Below are positions 22,301 through 34,300 of a stretch of DNA of 64,000 nucleotides, in pieces; positions within the stretch are counted from its first letter, which is position 1, and each line of letters opens with the position of its first letter. The notes beneath the pieces are model-generated. The model made no database searches. It saw only the letters and a program-made list of their open reading frames with translations, and had not been told where the DNA came from. The position numbers were made by a program, and so were the translations under genes. Source of the DNA: Piezodorus guildinii (taxonomy: Eukaryota; Arthropoda; Insecta; Hemiptera; Pentatomidae); assembly GCA_023052935.1 (NCBI GenBank), contig CM041292.1:110099147-110163146 (forward strand), given 5' to 3'.

Positions 22301-25300
22301 ATTTGGTATTAAGGTTCTACGTATCTTAAAATGTCAAACCTCAAACATTAATTGGGGTTATTTATTTATTTTTTTCTTGGCCGATAACAATTTTTCATTG
22401 TTGTAAATTATCTATCTTCTGTTTCTATCTTGATCAACATCTGATTTATGGGCTTATAGCATCTGTTACTATTTACCACATACTTATATTTCACTAAACA
22501 AAAGGCAGGAGAAGATAAAAGGAACCCAAATTTTACTTGGATGAGGAAGATGGTTGGGGGTGCGGTCATAAATTAGAAACACATATTTAAAATAAGTGTT
22601 ATTTTAATTATGTGCTGACGTTTCGGCCTACTATGTGGGCCTTCATCAGGGCTAAAAGAAACAAGATAACAACCAATGTAATTATAGACTTAATAATGCG
22701 TTAGGTATATAATAATAATATGACAGTAATAAATTATGGAAACATAAATAAAATTAAATGTAAAATGATAATAAGATGACAATTATAAAGTATGGAAATA
22801 AGGTGATGATAAGGATCTTTTTTCATCGCCCATTTCTTTCTCCCTCTTTCCATACTTATATCTTTCTCCGTTACATATCCTGACATATAATTATTAGTTT
22901 AATATTACATTATTTTAAAATTTAAAATTATTTTTTATTCATACTGTTTCTCTTTTGTATGACTATGTTCTTTTTTATATATTACCTATACTCTTAACTA
23001 TGTTTTTAATATATCACTTCAAAATTGTTAATATTTAAAATTTTAATTGTTCACATATTTTTCCTTTGTCATTTTTTTATTTTATCATCTCAATTATGTT
23101 TACTTCCATACTTTATAACTATCATCTTAATTTTGTTTATTTCCATACTTTATAACTGTCTCCTTATTTCCATACTTTATAATTGTCATCTTATTATCAT
23201 TTTACATTTAATTTTATTTATGTTCCCATAATTTATTACTGTCATATTATTATTATATACCTAACGCATTATTAAGTCTATAATTACATTGGTTGTTATC
23301 TTGTTTCTTTTAGCCCTGATGAAGGCCCACATTGTAGGCCAAAACGTCGGCACATAATTAAAATAACACTTATTTTAAATATGTGTTTCTAATTTATGAC
23401 TGCACCCCCAACCATCTTCCTCATCTAATTTCTCAACGGTCAACAAAACTCCATCATTACAAATTTTACTTGATATACTTATTATAGAAAAAGAAGAAAA
23501 AATAAGAAAATTAAAAAAATATTGGTGCGTACAACACAACTTTTGCTTTCCTCTGTTGTTAAAATCAATTTAAGAACTTTTAAATAAAGTTAGAGTTGAA
23601 AAAAGATTATAGAACTACATTGAATCTGGTCTAAAAAGGATTAGAACTTTTCAAATACTGAATCTGGTCTAAAAAAGGATTAGAAACTTTTCAAATACTG
23701 AATCTGGTCTAAAAAGGATTAGAACTTTTCAAATACCAAGATTTAGCCTATGATCTATTCTTTGATCTATTTGTGACTATCAGTATCTAGGGTACAGAGT
23801 CTCACTAGTATGTGGGTAGGGTTACCACCTTTATATACAGTGTGGTGCCGTTAGTGACCTAAGTCTTATTATGAGCGTGCGTATATTATATTGTGTAAAG
23901 TGTACTATATGAATGTTAGAATATTGGTCCCCCCTATCTGAAGGACCAGTAGCTGACTACAGCCTCTCCTCTATGCTAGTAGCTAAAATTTAAGAATAAC
24001 AGCAAAGTTAAAGTTACAAAAAAATGTATAACAAAACATAAATTAAACATTTGTAGTGCTAACAAAAACAATTTCCTTTTATAATACAAATAATCAAATT
24101 AAAAGAAAAAATATTTAAACAAATATTTTAAGCAAAATTATCAGAGTATAAAAAATAACAAGGTTTTTGAAGTATATTACTGCTAAGAATAATTTTATGA
24201 GGTTTGTTAATTATTGATATTTTCTTACGAAGAAGGATAGTAAAATAGTTTAGAAAAAATTATTAATAAGCATTTTTTTTTTAATACAACTTTTTAACAT
24301 TACGAGGCAAAACAAAAAACCTTCACACAAATATTTATTAAATAAAAAAAAACATGAAGGGTCTTGGATTCAGTAATTATAGAGATCCAAACTGCTTTAT
24401 GAGGTGGTAATGCCAAGATGTGGGCTGCTTATGCCCAAGGAGGGTCTCTGTACCCCATGGCTGAAATAACAAGTAGGATTTCATGTCACAATAATTTAGC
24501 TTCATATTTACATTTTTATTTATTTGATATTACATCTTTTTTTTTTTTTTTGTTTTGTTTTAGGATGAAAGAGCAAATATTAATTTTGAAGAAAAAGTAG
24601 ATAATGCAGCAAACACAGTAAAGCATGATAATAAGTTTCAATATTATTGCCCATACTGTGGACGCTGCTTTTCAAGAAAAGAACATTTAGCCAACCATAT
24701 TGCTAAACACACAGGTGATACATTATTTTCGTTTTTAAACATACTTTTTTATACATTCAACTCTACCAGCGAATGATATGATGCTTATGAAATAAATATT
24801 GTTGACTTGTCACTACCAATATGGTTTAGTCAAATTAGACACGAAGTGGTCAAGCATTAAAAAATAAAAAATAAATTTTATTTTTAATGTATGAGTGCTT
24901 TCTATGACCAGAGAATTAAAAGCTCCCCTTACCTCCCCCATCACTAAGATACAAATTTGTAATTATTTGAATGGGAATCAGCCCTTCCCTCCTCTCTTAT
25001 AGTTTTATAGCGTTTATTTGTGCCATTCTATAATCTGTTTGACAGACTCATGAAGTAATTTTTGGCTGAACCTCAATTTGGTATTAGAGCTTTACATACA
25101 TCAGTTGATGATATAATATATATATATATATATATCGGAATGAGTTTATGTACAATGTTTACTGATGACTTTACATTACAGAATTAGAACATTATTAGCT
25201 TTATGAGAGAAGTTGGTTGAGGGTGCAGTCAATTTAACACACAATTAAGCGTAAACTTAATTTATTGGTGCCGACGTTTCAGCCTAAATTATAGGCCTTC

Positions 25301-28300
25301 TTCAGGGCTATAAGAAAAACAAAAAACAAAGATAACAACCAGCAGTGGAATACAATATATAAAGATGATAAGAAAAAGAAACGATCTGTTTTGTAATCGA
25401 GCACTGCGACGAAGAGGTTGTTGGTTGTTATCTAGTGGCCCCTGGGTGTTAGAAATCATCATGAAGTGACAATGGTTGACTGTGTATATATATGAGAGAA
25501 GTTGGTTGAGGGTGCAGTCGGCACCAATAAATTAAGTTTACGCTTAATTGTGTGTTAAATTGACTGCACCCTGCTGTGCAGTGCTCGATTACAAAACAGA
25601 TTGTTTCTTTTTCTTATCATCTTTATATATTGTATTCCACTGCTGGTTGTTATCTTTGTTTTTTGTTTTTCTTATAGCCATGAAGAAGGCCTATAATTTA
25701 GGCTGAAACGTCGGCACCAATAAATTAAGTTTACGCTTAATTGTGTGTTAAATTGACTGCACCCTCAACCAACTTCTCTCATATATATACACAGTCAACC
25801 ATTGTTACTTCATTATTAGCTTCAATTTGGCTAGTCATGATTAGGAACAGTGGATAGGATAGGATTTTTTTTAAATCACAGGAATTTTTTAGTGTTAAGG
25901 CAGGAGTATTCAGAATGTTTTGGAGCAGTGGAGTTTTTTTGAGAAAATGGAATATTTATGTTGGGTAATGCAGTCTTTGAGGAGGCTTCTGATTTCACCA
26001 ATGCAGGACGAGTTGCAATTAAAGTTTGCAGAAGGGATCCTATACAACTTGGGAAGAATGGTCAAAAAGTATTCTGTCTTTTAGACGGCTATAAAGATTG
26101 GAAAGTTTTTAAAAGGATTTGAAAGCAAATCCAAGTCTGAGGTTAGGATTGAAGGAGTTTAATGATTTTTTCTGAAAGGGAGAGAATGTATAGTAGAGAT
26201 CTGTATAAAGCAGATAGACTGAATTGTATTTGAGTAGGGAGTGAGAGCTGATGATTTCTGTTATTATGGATAAGTTGATTGATGATTTTTGGTGGAAAGT
26301 TATTGGCTAAAATATTTATTTAGTATGATTAATGTTGGTATCATGGTAATGGGAATCAGAGAGGGAAAGACTTTGATTTAGAAGGTTTTTTGCTATCTTA
26401 ACTTTTTGAAGTAGGAATGTTGGGAATGGTAGTTAATAGTCTGCCAGAATAAAATAGTTTTATGTATCAGTGTGATGAGGTCAATTAATGGAAGAGCCTT
26501 CTTTTTTTTTTCTTTCTTTCTTTTTTTTTTTTTTTTTTTTTTTGGATTCTACGGTAATACGGTGATGGGGGTGGTAAGACTTAAAGTTTAAAACATATTT
26601 TAATTTTACCTAAAAATATTGGGCAAGATTAAAATATTTTTAATCTGGCACTATTTCACCAATTTTAATATTATGTCAATTTAAAATTGTTCACCATACT
26701 TCTTAATTTGATTGTTATTAACTTTAATTTGCTATTTCCATCCATATTTTATATTATTTTATTAAAATTTTGGTGGGCGGTATGTTCAAGCGCAAATTAA
26801 CAATTGATTATCATTTTATTTATTTTTATCAAGATAACAGATGTGCTTTTGTTTTTTATGTGCATGGGTTTTATTATTGTTAAAAAGCATATGTTACTAG
26901 AGTCAGTGTGAACTATTGTTGTGAGTTGTTTTTAAAACCACAAAAACACTATCCCACCTCTTTTTATGTGAAATAATCCTCTATTCAAGAAATTAAGAAA
27001 ATCTCGTGAAGCCGAAGCGAAGGTAGCAACCAGGTGGTAAGTTTTCACCCTTTTTATCATTCTTATTTTAACCACCCAACAGTCTTACGGGGAAAGGTTT
27101 GTTTTTCGATTGAGAAAAGCCCCTTGCCCCAACACTGGTTGTTTCCATATTTTATTACAGTTAACTTATTATTATCTTATCTTTTAATTGTATTGGTTAA
27201 TATCTTGTTTCTTAGTCCTGAGGAAGTGCTACAATTTAGGCAGAAACGTCAGCACACTAATATAACAACTTTTTCTTATTAATGTGTTATTTCCAGATGG
27301 AATTGTTGTTTATTAAAATTTTAATTGAAGTAAAACCATAATGTGGAAGGATTGAGATTTTCACTTATATAATCAATTATTATTAAATAAATTAGTCTTT
27401 TTCCCAGCATAAATTTTAAATTTATTGTATCTGACCAACAATTTGCTTTATATTTACAGACAGACTAAAAGCTCTGCATTTCATTATTTCTCTTTATCAG
27501 TTTACACATTACCAGTTGTATTGGTAGATTTTGGCATTGCATGAGGTGTAAGGCTGACAGAGTTCCAGTTGATCCCCGCTAGTCCAAAAAAAAAACAATC
27601 AAATTTTCACTCAAAGTTGTTCCATTGGCATGGATTGGTTGGATTAGAATGATTATCAATGACAAACTATGTTTTTGGTGTGTGATGAATGTTTTTATAT
27701 GTAAAACTATTTTTACTGTCGTAATATGGTTCTATATAATAATACTTGATGCTGAGAGTATCTAATTGCATCTGATTTGATTCCTTTCCTTACTCATTAT
27801 TCTTAATGTATTTTGTGAATAACATAGTTTTAAATTTATATGTTTGTTTCTTTAATTGTCTCTATTATAGTTACAATCTCTAGTAAGTGTGGGAAACATA
27901 ATTTTCTTTCTTTATTTCACTCTGTTTTAAAAACAAGATTCTGATTGAAGCAAACAATATCTACACACTCATAATTAAAATTTTATGGGGGTGGTTTGGC
28001 CAAGCGGATTAATGTGTGTGAATTATAACACGCATTGCCTGACAACCAGATGACCGAAATTAAAGGAGATAAAATAATTATGATTTCATGTCTCAGTGCC
28101 TGGGGATTTTAACTCAGACATTAACCCATTTTCACCTTCATCCTCTGGCCAATGCAGATAGTAATAACCTTAATTTTTATATCTATTAATTCCCCAAAAT
28201 TATATATTTTGTCTTTTGATTTAAATAAATATTTTATGACTTGCTCTTATCACTGTTTTAGGTGAGAATCTTCATGAATGTCATCTATGTGCCAAAAGTT

Positions 28301-31300
28301 TCTCCCGAAAAGATCATTTAGATAACCATATTAGAGCCCATGAATCAGATTTTAAATGTCATATTTGTTTAAAAATTTTTACTAGAAAAGAACACCTCGT
28401 TAATCATGTTCAATGGCATACTGGTACCTCACCTCATCGTTGTGGGCTTTGTCGAAAGGTAAATTAGTGATTAGCTGTGCAATATTAGTTAACCTTTAAA
28501 AATTGTGTACCACTTAATTAATTATGCAAATAATGTTGTTGTTTTTTATCCAATGGAAATGGCATTTATAAGTTTTTCAGCAAACGTTTTGTAAAATCTG
28601 CTGCTAATTTTTATACAGTGTTTTATTATTTCAAAATAGTTATGCATTAAATATCGGTTTAGAATGAAACATTTAAAGTAGCAGTCAATATAATTATTAC
28701 TAACATCCCTACATTCCCTTCAGATATTAGATGGAGGTATGAATAATGAATTGACAACATGAATGAATGTTGCCTTGATAAATTTATAAAATGAAAATAA
28801 GTACTCAGTGAAAAACAACAAAAAAACAGTTGCTAGCGCAATACAGTTATAAGTTAATGCATTCATAGTTAAAGATACTTGATGGTAGATGAATTAAACC
28901 ATCTATTATTTTAACTGTAAATGTGTATTATTTCATTTAGTATGTCTGATTTTATAAATATTGGTTCTAGAGCTTCAGCTTATAAGTTGAAAAAATGATC
29001 TAATTTATCAGAGGTTAGTGATTTCAGGTTTCCCTGAGAGATTTGTTATGGGATTATTTTAGGGATTGGATTGTTATAGTAAATCATGATAAGACTTTTT
29101 TAAATCCAAAAAGATAATAGTTTAGGGGAGAAATCTATTATGAAAAGATCTAGTCTTGTACTTATGGACTGGGTGTAACTGCGACAAAAACTGTTGGAGG
29201 TTGGATATGAAACTCTGCTACATTCACCCTAATCTCCATACCTCTCTCCAACAAATTATCCTATAGACGCCTGGGCTGCTACTTAAAAATTTAATGGGCT
29301 AAAGGATTAGAAAATGTGTTTATGGAGTTTATCAATTCTAAAAATGGGAAATTCTATTCCATGGGATGAAAAAGTTGCAAACACGTCAGAAATGAATTGA
29401 TGTATATTTATTAACTATTTTGATTAACTAAAACCGTTGTAAATCTCTTTTTTTTATCTTTTAAAACCAAAATCCTGCATAATTTTCCGGACAATCCATT
29501 ATTATAAATGGAGAGTATCTAGAGAGGGAGATTAAAAATGATTTTTGTTCTTAGGTTATTATGAATGCAAAGACCAACACCTCCTCCAGTTCAGTCAATC
29601 TAGTGGTTTCAGTGAAGGATGAGAAATACTGACCAGGCAGGAGGGGCAAATGGAAAAACATCTTCACCTGTGTTACAAAAGTTTGTGGTTGAGAAAAAGT
29701 ACTCCATTTTGCGGTCCCTCTTAAGGGATGATTGAAAAATCAGTACCCAGAATTACAGCAGTTGAAATTAAAATTGAAAAAATGTCTTTAGAAACAAAAT
29801 CGACTTTTAGTTTGAGTAAGGATGAAATGCTTCTTACAAACAGAAGATTTTTCTCTTTTGTTGTTTGTTTTGGCAAAGATTTGCTAAGATGCAGAACAGA
29901 AGAGACACTTCTTTCAGCTCCTCCCTGTGCAAGTTGAGGAGGAGCCTCGTGTAGATGTTCCTAGTGATCAATGAATGGAATCATTAGATGAACAACTGGT
30001 TATAGATTCACCAGCCAAGCATAAAAATTGTAAGGGATATATGCTGGATAGTTGAGAGCTTAATTATTTAAATATGGAGGTAATGAAATATTAAAGACTT
30101 TTCAGAATATTGTCATGTGGATTTGGATTGATTAAGTTCTATGAGAAGTTTGATACAAGATCATAATCTATTGAATCCTTTTCATCATCCAGTCATTCTT
30201 GAGGTGCACCTTTACCTGCTCTTTTCTTTTTTTAAATGTTGGGATAATTTGTCTGCTCAAAACTCAAAAATAATAAAGCGCCTGGTAATGATAGACTACC
30301 CGCAGAGTTGTTAAAAGCGGGACTTAATGAAGTTGCCAAGGAACTGCAGGAACGGAACTGATAGCTCAGATATTGGAAGAGGAACGTCTATCTGAAGAAT
30401 GGAATAAGGCTCTTGTAGTGCCCATGTACAAGAAGAAGGGGGAGTCAACAATATGCAGTAACTATCGGGGGATTAGTTTGCTTAGAAATAGAAATAGAAA
30501 AAAAAATTTATTCTGGGACTAGGTCCCCTAAGAAAAACAGGTTTGTACAGTATATGGAAATATACGTGTCTGGCCAACAGACAGAAGGAACATAATTAAT
30601 AACTAATTACAATTATACGTATAACATTTTCTCCATATCCCTTTGTAACAGGCTCCTCCCATATGTGGAACAGAAACTGGGTGGCTATCAGGGTGGTTTT
30701 TGGCCCAATAGGTCCACTATTGATCAAATTTTCGCCCTGAAGCAAATATGTGAGAAGATGAAGGAGTTTCAGCAGACTACCTGGATGTTGTTTGTCAATT
30801 TTAAGGCAGCCTATGATACCATAGTTAGGAGTAAGCTGGTAGTAGTCATGTATTACCGTGCAAAATAATTTGGTTTAGTAAAATGCACAATGACAAATAC
30901 AATCTGCTAAGTGAAATGCTGTGGAGTATCGGAGCCGTTTGAAGTAGAAGGTGGTCTGGGCAAACTACTGGACCATAGGCAGGGTCATTATGAAATGGGG
31001 CCCTTTTAGATAGAATTGGTAAAGAGTTTTCAACATGTAGGCTCTATTATAAATGATGACCTGAAGGAAGAGGAAGATGTAAGAAAGCGTTTAGCAGCTG
31101 GTAATAGAGACTATTTTCACATATCAAAGCTATTCAGGAGCAAGCTTGTGACCCATTCCACCAAGTTTATGCTATACAAGACCCTTGTAAGGCTAGCGGT
31201 TACGTATGGTGGAGAAACATGGATCCTCAACAACAAAAATGTATGAATGCTAGATAGGTTTGAACGGGTAGTCCTAAGGAAAAACCTGGGAGCTGTGTTT

Positions 31301-34300
31301 GAGGATGGTCAGTGGTGGCAAAGGAAAAATAGGGAATTGTTTCAGCTCTACCAGGATATCAGTATCTCGTCTTACATTAAGATACAGAGGCTAAAATGGA
31401 TTGGGCATGTGATGAGGATGAACTGTGACAGAGTGGCAAGTAGGGTGTTCAGGAATGTTCCAGACAGCCAGCGCCAGCGTGGTAGGCCGAAGTCGATGGA
31501 CGGTTGGTGTAAGCGGAATCCCACCTTAAAGAAAAATCTATGGATGCCCTTTGCCAACTGTGAGACAGAATTTATATCACTCATAGAGTGAAGTTGATTG
31601 TGGAAGAGAGATTGCTAAATATTAATAGATATAAAACAAGTAAAATTGAGTTTTATTTCAGGGAAATTTTTCTTCATAAAAATGATTTAAAAATATAACT
31701 TTTTTGTGCCTAGAAAGGTGATTTGCAGTAGTAAATGCTAGAGCTGCTGTATGTGGCATATTCTTATTTACAATAAGTGAAGTAATATCAGAGGATCAGC
31801 CATACTAAAATTAATGTTTTTGGGACATACTATTATTAAACAGAACTTATTGTTTTCACATATTTGACCATACACATAAGAATTTTAATTAGGACTTATG
31901 ATAAGTTAAACATTTTCTGATGTAAGTTTATCACTAAAATGTTTATGTAAATTATAATGACACAAATTACAACAACAAAAATTTAGGAGAAGAATAATAA
32001 AATCTCATATCCACTATAAACACAAATTTATCTATCATTTATAGCAATTATATAATCATTAAAAGCTTAGTGTGTACTTCATATGTAATACTTTCACTTA
32101 TCAATAAAGAATTATTTGTTGTCTTTTTTTCACAGGTTTTCACGCGTAAAGAACATCTTGTTAATCATGTAAGACAGCACACTGGAGAGTCTCCTCATGT
32201 CTGCAGATTTTGTGGAAAGACATTTACTAGAAAAGAACATGTAGTAAATCATGAAAGAGGTCATACAGGTAATGAAATATATTTTCTCAAGATGTATTTT
32301 GTAGCTCATTTCAGTGTTGGTTATATTTCTAAACCTTGCGATCATTTTAATACTAATGAAGTTAACCTAAAAGAAAAATACTGTGTGGTTAACATTTCAT
32401 ATGATTTTCAAATATTAAGAGACTTAAGAAGGCTAGATTAAGATCTTTTTTTTTTTTTTTTTTTTTTTTTAATTCATTTATTGAAATTTACAACTGTATG
32501 TTCATACATCAAGTAAATAGGCTAAAATGATAATACACATGAAAAAAAACATGAAGAGAAACTGCCCATTGGCAGCACTCTAGTAGTAAATCTACACAAG
32601 AAGGTCTCGAGGCCATCTTCTTTTCAGACGCCTCGGCGGATTGTCAGGAATTGAAGTGGAAGCAAGGATTGAAACTAGTGGATTAGAGTGGGAGTGGAGT
32701 TTTTCATGGAAGGAGTGATACCTGGTACAGGCCAAATCAGCAACATATGGAACATTAAGGTCTTTGTGGATGATTTTGTTGGTGACAAAGTAAGGAGCGT
32801 TAAGGATTTTGCGAAGGATTTTGGATTGTAAGGATTGGATACGGGAAGAGTTTGATGGTTTAGTAGAGCCCCAAAGCTCAACTCCGTAAGTCCAGATAGG
32901 CCTTATGATTGTCATGTAGATTAGTCTTTTGTAGTAAAGAGAAAGGTTAGAGCGTCTGTCAAGTAAATGTTGAAGTAACCGAAATCGGCGAGCAGTCTCT
33001 TGTCTTTTCAGTCTTGTATGCGGATTCCATGTAAGACGTTTGTCAAGCAGGAGGCCTAAATAACGGATCTGTTCAACAGGGACAAGCGGAATATCATTAA
33101 AGGACACTGTAGCGCAGGATGTCATAGGTTTACGACGAAGGGTAAAGGTAATCTGGTGGGATTTATTGGAGTTGATTTTAATTCTCCAATTCTGACACCA
33201 TACCTCAAGGTCTCTGATGTGGGATTGGAGGTTTTGAGAGGCAATACTAGGATCGTTATTAACTGATAGCACGCAAGTGTCATCGGCATAGGTAGAAAGG
33301 AATGTGTTAGGATGGGTTGGGATATCAGCTGTATAGACTGTGTAGAGAATGGGTCCTAGGATACTGCCTTGAGGAACACCAGCAGACTGAGTAAAAGTGG
33401 ATGAATAGGAACTATTGTGGTTGATTTTAAAGGTTCTATCAGAGAGGTAGGACTGAAGGATGAGGAAGTATGTTGGATGGAGGAATTTACGGAGTTTGTA
33501 CAGCAGTCCCGGGTGCCAGACAAGATCTTTTAAAAAAAAAAAAAAAATATTGAATTCTAGACCTTGGTAGTAAACTTAAGTTATGTAAGTTTAATCAATT
33601 TTTTAGGAGATCTGTTAAAACAAATTTAATTCGCAACATACATAACTTTAAACAAGCCAACAAATGATAATGGAGAAACGCTCATTAACTTCTCAGTATC
33701 CCAAAGTCTCACCATTATATCCAATTTTTTTCCACATAAATTGATTCACAAACTTATCTGGTGTGAGGTAGTAGTAATTGGATTGTTGATATCTGTTTTG
33801 AGCTGCTGCTCTCGAGTTATGTATGCCAAGTATCGATAATGCTTTGGTAGAAACACAGTCTTCCCATCTGAGCCTGGGGCGTCCAACCTTCCTTGCTCCA
33901 AACAGTTTCTTTGATAGGACTGTAGATGGGATTTCCTCTGGATTCACGTAGCCCTCTTCTCCCCCTCCCCCCCCCCCATCGTTCTGACACTTTAATAATG
34001 TTTCATCATATAAAAGGTTGGAGACAAGGCCAGATCACTTCTGAGTTATGAAGCTGATTAACGGAGCCTTTTAAAGCAGATATAAAAAGTCATGAAAACA
34101 AAAGAGATACTTTATGGAATTTGGATACTTTAAAAGTTGAGATTACTGGTACATAATACTAGTGAATAGGGAGCTGTTTCAAAGTACCTCGGAAGTGTCT
34201 GATGAACTTTTGAATCAAGGTGGCATGTCATATAATCAGTACTGCCAAAGCTGAAGAAGAAATTAATGTCCAAACATTACCAATAATGATATGGAATGCA

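Larger units (their letters stand above)
22540..23425. mobile_element. Penelope-like inverted-repeat pair with hammerhead-like cores
   Basis: Two ~264-bp arms, 22540-22803 and 23162-23425, are near-perfect reverse complements. They start GATGAGGAAGATGGTTGGGG and are separated by about 360 bp of pyrimidine-rich DNA. Each arm contains, in the sense direction, AGCCCTGATGAAGGCCCACA, a complementary GGCC, then AAAACGTC or GAAACGTC and GGC or AGC. This is the order of a minimal hammerhead ribozyme, a known feature of Penelope-like element termini. No reverse transcriptase or endonuclease ORF lies between the arms. Located in intron 4 of the zinc-finger gene. Confidence 0.65.
25203..25782. mobile_element. 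Second Penelope-like inverted-repeat pair
   Basis: Arms at 25203-25408 and 25579-25782 (about 205 bp) are reverse complements. They begin ATGAGAGAAGTTGGTTGAGG and share CAGCAGTGGAATACAATATA. The short loop contains a partial third copy of the terminus (25495-25570). Hammerhead-like cores occur in both arms. A loose terminus of the same family is at 36437-36530. This pair is related to, but distinct from, the one at 22540-23425. Confidence 0.65.

Noticed and set aside
29728..29937. 69-codon ORF in the zinc-finger gene intron
   Set aside because: No domain, not in phase with a splice to neighbouring exons. Probably chance or an unidentified TE remnant.
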